From contig JAIRRK010000003.1 of the NCBI GenBank assembly GCA_031256015.1, positions 1-9,214 on the forward strand: a DNA stretch of 9,214 nucleotides. Direction: 5' to 3'. This document shows, one piece after another, positions 1-6,101 of the stretch; position 1 is the stretch's first letter, and every line of letters starts with the position of its first letter. The notes under the pieces were generated by a model. It searched no databases. It had not been told where the DNA came from and saw nothing but the letters and a program-made list of their open reading frames with translations. This DNA is from Dysgonamonadaceae bacterium (lineage in GTDB: Bacteria > Bacteroidota > Bacteroidia > Bacteroidales > Azobacteroidaceae). A program made the position numbers and the translations under genes.

Positions 1-34
1 ATTAACGTGATTGTTTAATTTAAAAATAAAAAAA

Positions 35-232
35 ATGAAAGAGAAAATCGGATTGGATGCAGGTCGCGTATGGAGTATCCTGAATGAGGAAGGAGCTAAA
101 ACCGTAAAGGAATTAAAAAAATCATCGAAATTGACAGATAAAGAGATTTTTGCGGCTATCGGTTGGTTGGCAAGAGAGGAAAAACTGCTTTTTGAAGAAA
201 CGGATTCGGATATTTGCTTATCACTCATCTAA
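35..232 (+). CDS. Small winged helix-turn-helix protein (DUF2582 family)
   Basis: This 65-residue protein begins MKEKIGLDAGRVW and matches the small winged-helix family PF10771/DUF2582 that is widespread in Bacteroidota. The sequence reads as a compact HTH: helix 'AGRVWSILNEEG', then 'TVKELKKSSKLTDKEIFAAI' as the HTH core, then 'GWLAREEKLLFEE' as the wing strand region. Family members are presumed to bind DNA or mediate protein contacts, but no target is known to me. I chose the ATG at 35 because the protein then starts as family members do. A TTG at 11 would add eight residues of low-complexity sequence read from an A/T-rich leader. No Shine-Dalgarno site is visible, as is usual in this phylum. 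The gene stands alone on the + strand and ends 17 nt before a strong terminator. The family call is from recall of typical sequences. Confidence 0.85.
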   Translation: MKEKIGLDAGRVWSILNEEGAKTVKELKKSSKLTDKEIFAAIGWLAREEKLLFEETDSDICLSLI

Positions 233-249
233 ATCAAGTTGACCGGTAT

Positions 250-287
250 AAAAGAGGTGAATTTTCAAACATTCACCTCTTTTTTTT
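250..287 (+). terminator. Intrinsic terminator, 13-bp perfect stem
   Basis: A perfect inverted repeat has arms at 250-262 (core AAAGAGGTGAAT) and 271-283, with an 8-nt loop (263-270) and a run of eight T's at 280-287. It would end the winged-helix transcript. On the minus strand the same hairpin is followed by only four T's and then ATA, so it may also stop the convergent operon, but less strongly. The 3' arm contains the stop codon of the minus-strand Cys-rich gene (273-275), so coding sequence and terminator share bases. Confidence 0.9.
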
Positions 288-437
288 ATCCTCTTTTCGA
301 GGATGTAAGATACAGCCTTGACAGTGGTCACAAGGATTATTCCGCGCTTTTTTATCAAAAAAACATCGGAACAACTTATGCAGAACATAAATAACAACGG
401 CAATGCCAATCAGAGTTACGATAATGTATTGAATCAT
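273..437 (-). CDS. FeoB-associated Cys-rich membrane protein (54 aa)
   Basis: I found this small gene by reading the minus strand from an ATG at 437 to a TGA at 273-275. It encodes 54 residues: an N-terminal membrane helix (about residues 2-22, beginning MIQYIIVTLIGIAVVIYVL), a basic/aromatic linker, and the cluster N-P-C-D-H-C-Q-G-C (Cys36, 39 and 42), followed by a Lys/Arg-rich tail. One hydrophobic helix followed by a CxxCxGC-like motif is the hallmark of FeoB-associated Cys-rich proteins (PF12669). These usually sit near ferrous iron transporters and may bind Fe or Fe-S. No feoB lies in this window. The gene starts 24 nt after queF and is probably the last gene of that transcript. A longer ORF in another frame (221-409) overlaps it but makes no recognisable protein. 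Membership is a motif-based judgement. Confidence 0.82.
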   Translation of the reverse strand: MIQYIIVTLIGIAVVIYVLHKLFRCFFDKKARNNPCDHCQGCILHPRKEDKKKR

Positions 438-461
438 TCTGAAATTCCGGGAATATCCGGG

Positions 462-932
462 TTATCGGGATTTCATATTGAAATTAAATAAACGCTCTTT
501 GGCTAATCCGGCGTATTCCGTGCCGGGTTGTCCGTAATTGCAATAGGGGTAAATACTGATTCCTCCGCGCGGGGTGAAAATACCGAAAACCTCGATGTAT
601 TTCGGGTTCATCAGTTGAATCAAATCTTTCATGATGGTATTTACGCAATCTTCGTGAAAGGCACCGTGATTCCGAAAGCTGAATAAATACAATTTCAGGC
701 TTTTACTTTCAACCATCTTTACGTCGGGGATGTAATCGATTGTGATGGTTGCAAAATCGGGCTGCCGCGTTATCGGACAAAGAGAGGTGAATTCCGGACA
801 ATTGAATCTGACCCAATAATCGTTTTCCCGGTTTTTATTGATAAAGGTTTCCAGTACTTCCGGAGCGTAATCCTGTTTGTATTCGGTTTGATTTCCCAAC
901 AGAGTCAGGTTTTTTAATTGATTGTTATTCAT
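462..932 (-). CDS. queF: NADPH-dependent 7-cyano-7-deazaguanine reductase, QueF type I
   Basis: QueF reduces the nitrile of preQ0 to the aminomethyl group of preQ1 with two NADPH, in the cytoplasm, as the last step before insertion into tRNA for queuosine. From the ATG at 932 the protein has 156 residues, the size of the single-domain (type I, Bacillus-like) enzymes rather than the ~280-residue bimodular E. coli form. The catalytic Cys is in [14 protein letters not shown] (Cys52; the catalytic Asp is Asp59), the QueF motif is ESKSLKLY (Glu75 onward), and the substrate-contacting FHEDCVN follows. The ATG at 959 would add nine residues (MNTKKIKAN) and overlap queC by 35 nt. The ATG at 932 gives the usual N-terminus ahead of the TLLGNQTEY region and an 8-nt overlap (ATGAATAA) with the queC stop, which favours translational coupling. 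All key residues are present. Confidence 0.95.
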   Translation of the reverse strand: MNNNQLKNLTLLGNQTEYKQDYAPEVLETFINKNRENDYWVRFNCPEFTSLCPITRQPDFATITIDYIPDVKMVESKSLKLYLFSFRNHGAFHEDCVNTIMKDLIQLMNPKYIEVFGIFTPRGGISIYPYCNYGQPGTEYAGLAKERLFNFNMKSR

Positions 933-1593
933 ATTTGCTTTTATTTTTTTCGTATTCATTCAATCCTGCATTTCTCAGTTTACACGCCGGGCAATGGCCG
1001 CATCCTTCCGCCGGTATTCCGTTATAACAGGTAAGCGTGTTCTTTTTTACGATATTCAGCACTCCCAACCGGTCGGATAAGGCCCAGACTTCGGCTTTAT
1101 TCAGCCACATTAAGGGAGTATGAATGATAAATTGTTCGTCCATCGCTAAATTTAAAGTGGCGTTGGCCGAACGGATAAAGGTATCTCTGCAATCGGGATA
1201 ACCACTGTAATCGGCCTGAGAAACTCCGATGACGATATTTTTTATTCCGTGCGAGCGCGCAACGACAGCGGCCGAAGTAAGGAAAAACAAATTCCGTCCG
1301 GGAACGAAAGTGTTGGGATAAGAGCCGGCGGGTTGTTCTTGGTCCATTTCCATATCCGGATTAGTCAAGGCATTTTGAGCCAATCGGCTGATGAGGGTTG
1401 CATCCAAGAGTTGAAAGGGGACATTTGCTTCTTTCGCTATCTTTTGGGCAATCGTTACTTCCTGCGAATGTCGTTGACCGTAAGTAATACATAGGGTGCG
1501 TACTTCTTCGAAGTGTTTCAATGCCCAAAACAGGCAAGTAGTTGAATCTTGTCCTCCTGAATGAAGCACAAGGGCTGATTGATTTTTTTGCAT
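925..1593 (-). CDS. queC: 7-cyano-7-deazaguanine (preQ0) synthase
   Basis: QueC converts 7-carboxy-7-deazaguanine and ammonia into preQ0 using ATP, in the queuosine pathway. The 222-residue protein starts [28 protein letters not shown] (residues 12-19) is the PP-loop that binds ATP pyrophosphate. Near the C-terminus, Cys189, Cys198, Cys201 and Cys204 (C-x8-C-x2-C-x2-C, in ...[14 protein letters not shown]) form the zinc site typical of QueC. Length and motifs fit a complete enzyme. It overlaps queF, which acts on its product, so the two are almost certainly co-expressed. It lies 51 nt downstream of the EnvC-like gene; I see no convincing TTTG/TAnnTTTG promoter there, so read-through from the upstream operon is possible. 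queD and queE are not in the window. Confidence 0.97.
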   Translation of the reverse strand: MQKNQSALVLHSGGQDSTTCLFWALKHFEEVRTLCITYGQRHSQEVTIAQKIAKEANVPFQLLDATLISRLAQNALTNPDMEMDQEQPAGSYPNTFVPGRNLFFLTSAAVVARSHGIKNIVIGVSQADYSGYPDCRDTFIRSANATLNLAMDEQFIIHTPLMWLNKAEVWALSDRLGVLNIVKKNTLTCYNGIPAEGCGHCPACKLRNAGLNEYEKNKSKYE

Positions 1594-1631
1594 GATTCTC
1601 TGTTTTTTACGTGGTTAATCTAAGCTACACG
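1594..1631 (-). promoter_or_regulatory. Possible pseudoknot leader before queC (preQ1-like?)
   Basis: Read on the minus strand, the 38 nt before the queC ATG can form a 4-bp stem CGTG/CACG (1631-1628 with 1613-1610) around a 14-nt loop. A tail of UAAAAAAC then AGAG follows, and AAUC (1597-1594) could pair with GAUU in the loop (1620-1617), giving an H-type pseudoknot. Hairpin, then C before the 3' arm, then an A-rich tail resembles preQ1-I riboswitches. However, the pairing differs from known members in loop sizes, and 4-bp matches are common by chance. This is inference only. Confidence 0.22.
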
Positions 1632-1644
1632 GTGGAATATCGAT

Positions 1645-2883
1645 TTATTTATCCAGCCAGGGTTCGGGATTTAATTTTGTATTTTCTTTCCACAATTCGA
1701 AATGCAAGATGGTTCCTTGTTCCGAATCGGTATAAATTTTTCCTATTTCCTGACCTGTTATCACATTATCTCCTTGTTTTACGTTTACTGTTTCCAAATA
1801 AGAATAGAGGGTCAAATAATTACCGTGTCGAACAATTACCGATAATTGGAAACCGTCTATTTTGAATATGGCGGTGACGGTTCCGTCAAAAACGGCTCTT
1901 GCATTGTTTCCGTCGGTTGTTTTGATTTCTATTCCGTTACTGTTGTACACTACATTTTTCAGACCTTCTACGCTTTGCTGTCCGAAACGTCCCGCGATTG
2001 AATATTTTCCTCTTAACGGGAAAGGCAACTTTCCTCTATTCAAAGCAAAATTCGACGATAATTTTTGCTCTTCTTTGGTCATGGCATAACCTCCTTTTGT
2101 TTCCGCTTTCCGCTCCACTTTGGGTTGCGATTGCGCTTTTTTGCGTGCGGCTTCAATCTCGGCTTTGATAATCCGTTCGATTTCTTTATTCAAGGCATCG
2201 GCTTGTTTTTTCTTTTTAGCCAACTCGTTCTGCAGTTTCTTGGAATTTTTTTGCAAATCGGCTACTTCTCCTTTTTTCTTGGTTTCCTCTTGAAGTAATT
2301 GATTTTCTTCATTTTTTTTCAATAGCGACAAGGCTTCTTTTTCTATTTTCGTTCCTTCCAAAGTGGCTTTCTCCGCTATGATTTGCCGTTGTTGCGAGCG
2401 GATTGCTTCCGCCTGTGTTTTTTGCCAATCGGAATATTTTTTCAGATACAAAAGCCTTCTGTACGATTGGGCAAAATCGTCAGCGGAAAGAAGAAATAAT
2501 AATTCATTGTACGAATTTTTATTTCTGTGCATTTTTTGTACCGCGAGCAAATATTTTTCTTTTTTAGACAGCAAATCTCTTTCCAAATTACTGATTTGCA
2601 GTTCTTTGGATTTTATTTCTTCATTCAGGACATTAATCTCGGTATTCAGAAGATTCACTAATTGTTTTCGGTTTTTGATTTGTTCCGTAACTAAATTTAT
2701 GTGTTTCAGTATGCCGGTAATGGATTTTTTATTTTTTTCAATCAAGTCGGACGTTTGCTTTATGTCTTCGAGTAACGACTTTCTTTTATTCTCCAGCTCT
2801 TTGGTTCGAGAGGATTGTTGAGCCGGTGCCTGTATCGAAAAAATCGAGATAACGAATAATATGATAATTTCTCTTATTCTCAT
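1645..2883 (-). CDS. EnvC-like murein hydrolase activator (coiled coil + degenerate LytM/M23)
   Basis: This 412-residue protein starts with a signal peptide (cleavage likely after APA, residue 21). A long charged coiled coil follows (about 25-255, rich in Lys/Glu/Gln with heptad spacing), and a LytM/M23 domain occupies about 285-412. The metallopeptidase site is degraded. The HxxxD motif is Ser315-x3-Glu319, the YAHL histidine is Tyr362 (YSYL), and in HxH the first His is Ile392 with only His394 kept. Such a domain should not hydrolyse peptidoglycan. Coiled coil plus dead LytM at ~420 residues is the design of EnvC, which activates periplasmic amidases during cell separation, so that role is inferred. 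The start codon overlaps the stop of the DUF4292 gene by 4 nt (ATGA), indicating translational coupling. Automated annotation may call it an M23 peptidase; the missing ligands argue against activity. Confidence 0.9.
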   Translation of the reverse strand: MRIREIIILFVISIFSIQAPAQQSSRTKELENKRKSLLEDIKQTSDLIEKNKKSITGILKHINLVTEQIKNRKQLVNLLNTEINVLNEEIKSKELQISNLERDLLSKKEKYLLAVQKMHRNKNSYNELLFLLSADDFAQSYRRLLYLKKYSDWQKTQAEAIRSQQRQIIAEKATLEGTKIEKEALSLLKKNEENQLLQEETKKKGEVADLQKNSKKLQNELAKKKKQADALNKEIERIIKAEIEAARKKAQSQPKVERKAETKGGYAMTKEEQKLSSNFALNRGKLPFPLRGKYSIAGRFGQQSVEGLKNVVYNSNGIEIKTTDGNNARAVFDGTVTAIFKIDGFQLSVIVRHGNYLTLYSYLETVNVKQGDNVITGQEIGKIYTDSEQGTILHFELWKENTKLNPEPWLDK

Positions 2884-3734
2884 AATAATCTCTTAATCAT
2901 ACTCGTTACCTGCTGAAGAGTCATTCGTCTGTATTTATTCGGAATTTTGTCATCAATCGAAAAATTGACTCCCGTATTGATGGATTTGAAAGCTAAATTG
3001 ACGTTTACCGACTTATCGGGTATATCCAACGAAAACTTCATTAACATCGGAAAATTAATTTTGTCGGAAGTCAATTCCCATCCTGTATAGTTACAAGTCA
3101 ATCGGGTTTCCTGTCGGGCTTTATTCACCTGCAACGATTGAATGCGATTGGCTTGGTCGGTAATAAAATTATACTGAATATTTTGTTTATCATTGTGACT
3201 TAATCTTACATCGTAACTGTTTTGTTGAATATCGAAATAAGAATAATCATCCCATAAAACATCTCTTTTTCCTGTTATAAATATCCGATTCGTGAGAATT
3301 GCTTCCAGGTTGTAATAATCAAAATCGACAGGAAGTTTATTCAGAAACGTTTGAACATCTTCTTGAAGGTATTGTTTATTCATGCGGTCAATCAGAATAA
3401 CTTGCCGGGGAGTTACGATAAGTTTTATGACTTCGCTTCTAAGAACAGGAGCAAGAAATGATATTTGGATTGCTTCATTCTTTATAATTCGAAGCTGTGC
3501 CTCAATCGAAATTTCACGTTTATCTTTGGCCGCCAGCGTGAATCTCAGATTGGATGATAGTTTTGTGTATTGCATTCCCGATTGCAGAATCTGATTGAAT
3601 CGAATTTCTTTACTCATTTTTTCGAGCGTTACTTCTTCGATTCCGGCGTTTTTCGATGTTTTACATCCCGTAAAGAAACAGGCAAGCAAACCAATCGATA
3701 AAAGTATTCGAATGGCATGTTTTTTATTTTTCAT
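2880..3734 (-). CDS. DUF4292 family lipoprotein, LolB-like character
   Basis: This 284-residue protein has a short basic N-terminus, a hydrophobic stretch and a lipobox ending FTGC (Cys24), so it is predicted to be a lipoprotein. The mature part alternates short beta-strand-like segments. These include 'LSSNLRFTLAAKDKREISIE', 'IQISFLAPVLRSEVIKL' and 'RQVILIDRMNKQYLQEDVQ', then a helix/loop 'FLNKLPVDFDYYNLEAILTN' and further strands. I recognise it as DUF4292 (PF14125), a Bacteroidota family of unknown function. The order of strands, the 'aPvlrsEvikL' segment and the following 'Y/N-L-E-A-I-L-T' segment recall LolB and related LolA-fold lipoprotein carriers; this is pattern similarity only, not a proven match. 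It overlaps the TPR gene upstream by 11 nt and the EnvC-like gene downstream by 4 nt, so it belongs to an envelope operon. Position -3 of the lipobox is Phe, slightly atypical; Cys19 (LLAC) is an alternative lipidation site. Confidence 0.87.
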   Translation of the reverse strand: MKNKKHAIRILLSIGLLACFFTGCKTSKNAGIEEVTLEKMSKEIRFNQILQSGMQYTKLSSNLRFTLAAKDKREISIEAQLRIIKNEAIQISFLAPVLRSEVIKLIVTPRQVILIDRMNKQYLQEDVQTFLNKLPVDFDYYNLEAILTNRIFITGKRDVLWDDYSYFDIQQNSYDVRLSHNDKQNIQYNFITDQANRIQSLQVNKARQETRLTCNYTGWELTSDKINFPMLMKFSLDIPDKSVNVNLAFKSINTGVNFSIDDKIPNKYRRMTLQQVTSMIKRLL

Positions 3735-5466
3735 AATACACTCTGTCTTTTATTTTTTTCTTGAGAACTTTATTGTTCGTTTTTTCTTCCGAATCGTTTT
3801 CATCAGGCATACTCAATGCTTTTTCCCATTGGGTGACGGCATTACCCGAATCGCCCGATTTATATAATATATCGCCGTAATGTTCCAAAACCACCTTACC
3901 CGGATTTTCATCGAGAGAAATGGCTCTTTCTATATAAAATTTGGCCAACGAGTAAATGCCTTTTTGAAAAAATATCCAAGCATAAGTATCCAAGTAAGTC
4001 GGATTATCGGGATGTAACTGATTGGCCGTTGCCGCCATTCTTTCAGCTTTATCCAACTCTTCTTTATCCATTGAAAGATGATAAGCATAATTGTTCAAAA
4101 CATTCACATTCGACCGGTTGTATTCAATTGCTTTATCGTAATTGGCGAATGCTTTTTCCCTGTCTCCCAAGCGATAATAGACATCTCCTATTTGTCCGTG
4201 AAATAACGAAATCAAAGCCGAATCATCTTTTGAAACAAATTCCAATCCGGCGGAATATGTTTTCAAAGCTTTTTGATATTCTTTTTCGAGCGAAAGAGCC
4301 GTTGCCTTATAGAAATAAAATTCGGATATTTCCGGAAAATAGGCCAAAGCTTTATCGGCAGTTGCAATAATTTCTTTCGGATTTCCTTCCCGTATAACGA
4401 TGTCGAGCAACGAAATCCACGATGTTAAATCTTCCGGCAGAGCTTCCGTAACAATTTGAAATTGAAATTTTGCTTCTTCCGGTTTGTTTTGCGCCATCAA
4501 AAATTGTCCGTATAAGATATTCAATTCTTTCACTTGAGAATGTTGCTCCATCAAAGAACGGAACAAATCATTTCCCGATTCTATATTTTTTTTCGATTTC
4601 AATAAATTTTGAAGGTATCCGTCTAAAATTTCCAGTTTCGTATTTATTTCAAGATTTGAATCGAGAAGAGCCTTTTCGATTTCAATCCGGGATTTTTCTT
4701 TATCGCCTGTTTTTTCATAATAGTTCGACATGGAAATAAAATAATAAGGATTATTCGGCTCTTTTTCCGATACTTTATTGTATATATCCAAAGCCTTATC
4801 CGATTCATTTTCGGACAAGTAAAAATCACCTAAAGCCATTTGGTATTTTGCTTCATTCGGAAATTTATCGATTAATTTTTGCAATTCCCGAACAGCATCC
4901 TCTTTTCTTTCCAAACTCATGTACAGCTGATATTTTTGCATGGAAACGGCTTCGTTTATTCCCATGTTATTTTCCAAGCCGTTCAAAGCTTCAACGGCTT
5001 TATCCAAATCAAAAATAGTCGGTTGAAGATACAAATTACTCAAATGAAAATACAATTCTATATCTTGAGGATTTTCTTTCGATAATTCTTCATAGATTTC
5101 GATGGCTTCCGGAAAATTTTTCATTTGCCGTTGCATATTGGCTAAAGAAAGTTTATAATCGAAATTATCGGGACTGTATTCCACCGCTTTTTTCAAGGCA
5201 GTCAATCCCGAATCATATTCCTTCATTCGGAAATACAACTCACTTATTTCGTAGAGAGCTGCCGACGACGTTGGATTGAGTTGCAGTGCATACAACAAAG
5301 TATTGTACGTATTGGTATTCTCGCCTTTGAATTTCAATCTTAAAGCTTCCAAGAAAAAATAGTCGAACTTCTCACTCTCTTCCACGCGCAGAGAATCAGA
5401 CAGTGATTCAGCAGAAACCGGTCTGCAAAAAAGAATAAGTAATAGAAAAGAAAAAAATATCCGCAT
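3724..5466 (-). CDS. Secreted tetratricopeptide repeat protein
   Basis: This 580-residue protein has a signal peptide (hydrophobic residues 3-14, likely cleavage after VSA at 19), and TPR-like helical repeats fill most of the rest. Recognisable 34-residue units include 'AALYEISELYFRMKEYDSGL', 'YQMALGDFYLSENESDKAL', 'HGQIGDVYYRLGDREKAFAN' and 'LEHYGDILYKSGDSGNAV', spaced with P-x-N/D turns such as 'NPTS' and 'SPDN'. The segment 'NVLNNYAYHLS' with a following 'YLDTYAWIFFQKG' is common in secreted bacterial TPR proteins. TPRs make protein-binding superhelices, so a periplasmic or outer-membrane scaffold role is likely; the partner cannot be read from sequence. It starts 14 nt after dut and overlaps the DUF4292 gene by 11 nt. 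The order dut, TPR, DUF4292, EnvC-like is, from memory, conserved in Bacteroidales, which suggests a linked envelope function. Confidence 0.92.
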   Translation of the reverse strand: MRIFFSFLLLILFCRPVSAESLSDSLRVEESEKFDYFFLEALRLKFKGENTNTYNTLLYALQLNPTSSAALYEISELYFRMKEYDSGLTALKKAVEYSPDNFDYKLSLANMQRQMKNFPEAIEIYEELSKENPQDIELYFHLSNLYLQPTIFDLDKAVEALNGLENNMGINEAVSMQKYQLYMSLERKEDAVRELQKLIDKFPNEAKYQMALGDFYLSENESDKALDIYNKVSEKEPNNPYYFISMSNYYEKTGDKEKSRIEIEKALLDSNLEINTKLEILDGYLQNLLKSKKNIESGNDLFRSLMEQHSQVKELNILYGQFLMAQNKPEEAKFQFQIVTEALPEDLTSWISLLDIVIREGNPKEIIATADKALAYFPEISEFYFYKATALSLEKEYQKALKTYSAGLEFVSKDDSALISLFHGQIGDVYYRLGDREKAFANYDKAIEYNRSNVNVLNNYAYHLSMDKEELDKAERMAATANQLHPDNPTYLDTYAWIFFQKGIYSLAKFYIERAISLDENPGKVVLEHYGDILYKSGDSGNAVTQWEKALSMPDENDSEEKTNNKVLKKKIKDRVYYEK

Positions 5467-5480
5467 TTCCGTAAAAAAGA

Positions 5481-5912
5481 TTATACTCCGGTGTGGCCGA
5501 ATCCTCCTGTTCCTCGCACAGTTTTTTCCAATTCATCCGTTTTATCCCATTCAATTTGTTCGTGTTTAGCGATAACCATCTGACAAATTCTCTCTCCATC
5601 GGTAATTGTAAAAGGGTCTTTGGACAAATTAATAATGATAATTTTAATCTCTCCCCGATAATCGGAGTCGATTGTTCCCGGAGTATTCACTAACGATATT
5701 CCGTGTTTGACAGCCAATCCGCTTCTCGGCCGAATTTGAGCCTCATAGCCGACCGGCAATTCAATATACAATCCGGTAGGAACCAACGCTCTTTCCAAAG
5801 AATTTAAAACAATCGGTTGGTCAATATTTGCTCTCAAATCCAATCCGGCCGAATGAGGAGTTTCATATTCGGGTAAAGCATGTTTGGATTTATTGATAAC
5901 TTTTACTTTCAT
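5481..5912 (-). CDS. dut: dUTP diphosphatase (dUTPase), trimeric type
   Basis: dUTPase hydrolyses dUTP to dUMP and pyrophosphate in the cytoplasm, preventing uracil incorporation into DNA and supplying dUMP for thymidylate synthesis. The 143 residues carry all five motifs of the homotrimeric family in order: AGLDLRA (22-28), RPRSGLA (61-67), [11 protein letters not shown] (79-89, with catalytic Asp82 and Tyr85), GERICQMVI (106-114) and [10 protein letters not shown] (133-142, the flexible C-terminal arm that closes over substrate). Length is typical and nothing is missing. It is the first gene of the leftward operon, with a Bacteroidota promoter ending about 27 nt before its ATG. The pairing with three envelope genes has no obvious metabolic logic and may reflect growth-linked expression. 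Confidence 0.98.
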   Translation of the reverse strand: MKVKVINKSKHALPEYETPHSAGLDLRANIDQPIVLNSLERALVPTGLYIELPVGYEAQIRPRSGLAVKHGISLVNTPGTIDSDYRGEIKIIIINLSKDPFTITDGERICQMVIAKHEQIEWDKTDELEKTVRGTGGFGHTGV

Positions 5913-5938
5913 CTGTCTATAATTTGTTTTTTAGTTGT

Positions 5939-5970
5939 CAAATGGAACTTTCATCATTAGGCCCGACAAA
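5939..5970 (-). promoter_or_regulatory. Promoter of the dut operon (Bacteroidota type)
   Basis: Read leftward, TTTG (-33 box, 5970-5967) is followed after 20 nt by TCCATTTG (5946-5939), one mismatch from the Bacteroidota -7 consensus TAnnTTTG. Transcription would start at about 5932, leaving a leader of about 20 nt before the dut ATG at 5912. Found by eye. Confidence 0.6.
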
Positions 5971-5982
5971 GTTAATAATTTA

Positions 5983-5993
5983 GGATTAAATCC
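5983..5993. promoter_or_regulatory. Palindrome GGATT-A-AATCC between divergent promoters
   Basis: An 11-bp perfect palindrome (GGATT, central A, AATCC) with partial A/T extension on both sides lies between the divergent dut and beta-CASP promoters, just upstream of the dut -33 box. It could be an operator for a dimeric regulator. In AT-rich DNA such short palindromes also arise by chance, and no regulator is suggested by the sequence. The rest of 5913-6101 shows only the two promoters. Confidence 0.2.
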
Positions 5994-6050
5994 GTTAAAG
6001 ATTGATTAATAAAAAAATTTAAGAAGGGAAAAACCTTTTTATGTATTCCG

Positions 6051-6082
6051 TTTGCTATAATGGCAATAAATCTTTTAATTTG
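6051..6082 (+). promoter_or_regulatory. Promoter of the beta-CASP gene (Bacteroidota type)
   Basis: TTTG at 6051-6054 is followed after 20 nt by TTAATTTG at 6075-6082, one mismatch from TAnnTTTG. A start at about 6088-6090 leaves a 12-14 nt leader before the ATG at 6102. It would place the upstream ATG at 6060 outside the transcript, which supports the later start. Confidence 0.55.
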
Positions 6083-6101
6083 CATACTTAAACTAAACAG
6101 T

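Noticed and set aside
1..34. Promoter for the winged-helix gene
   Set aside because: Only 34 bases are available; a TAATTTA-like stretch is present but no -33 box can be assessed.
341..380. Suspected frameshift in the small gene at the T and A runs
   Set aside because: Counting the runs (seven T's and six A's on the minus strand) gives one continuous frame from ATG 437 to TGA 273.
221..409. A 62-residue minus-strand frame starting with TTG at 409
   Set aside because: It overlaps the Cys-rich gene in another frame, lacks any domain, and runs through the terminator. The frame from ATG 437 gives a recognisable membrane/Cys-cluster protein instead.
933..959. Upstream ATG for queF at 959
   Set aside because: It would add nine low-complexity residues read from the queC 3' end; the ATG at 932 gives a typical QueF N-terminus and a coupled 8-nt overlap.
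3382..5085. Several plus-strand ORFs opposite the TPR and DUF4292 genes, and similar ones opposite the EnvC-like and fucosidase genes
   Set aside because: They are antisense shadows of clear genes, with no recognisable domains or start contexts.
6060..6101. Upstream ATG giving a 480-residue beta-CASP protein
   Set aside because: The extra 14 residues are not family-like, and the -7 promoter box (6075-6082) lies inside them.
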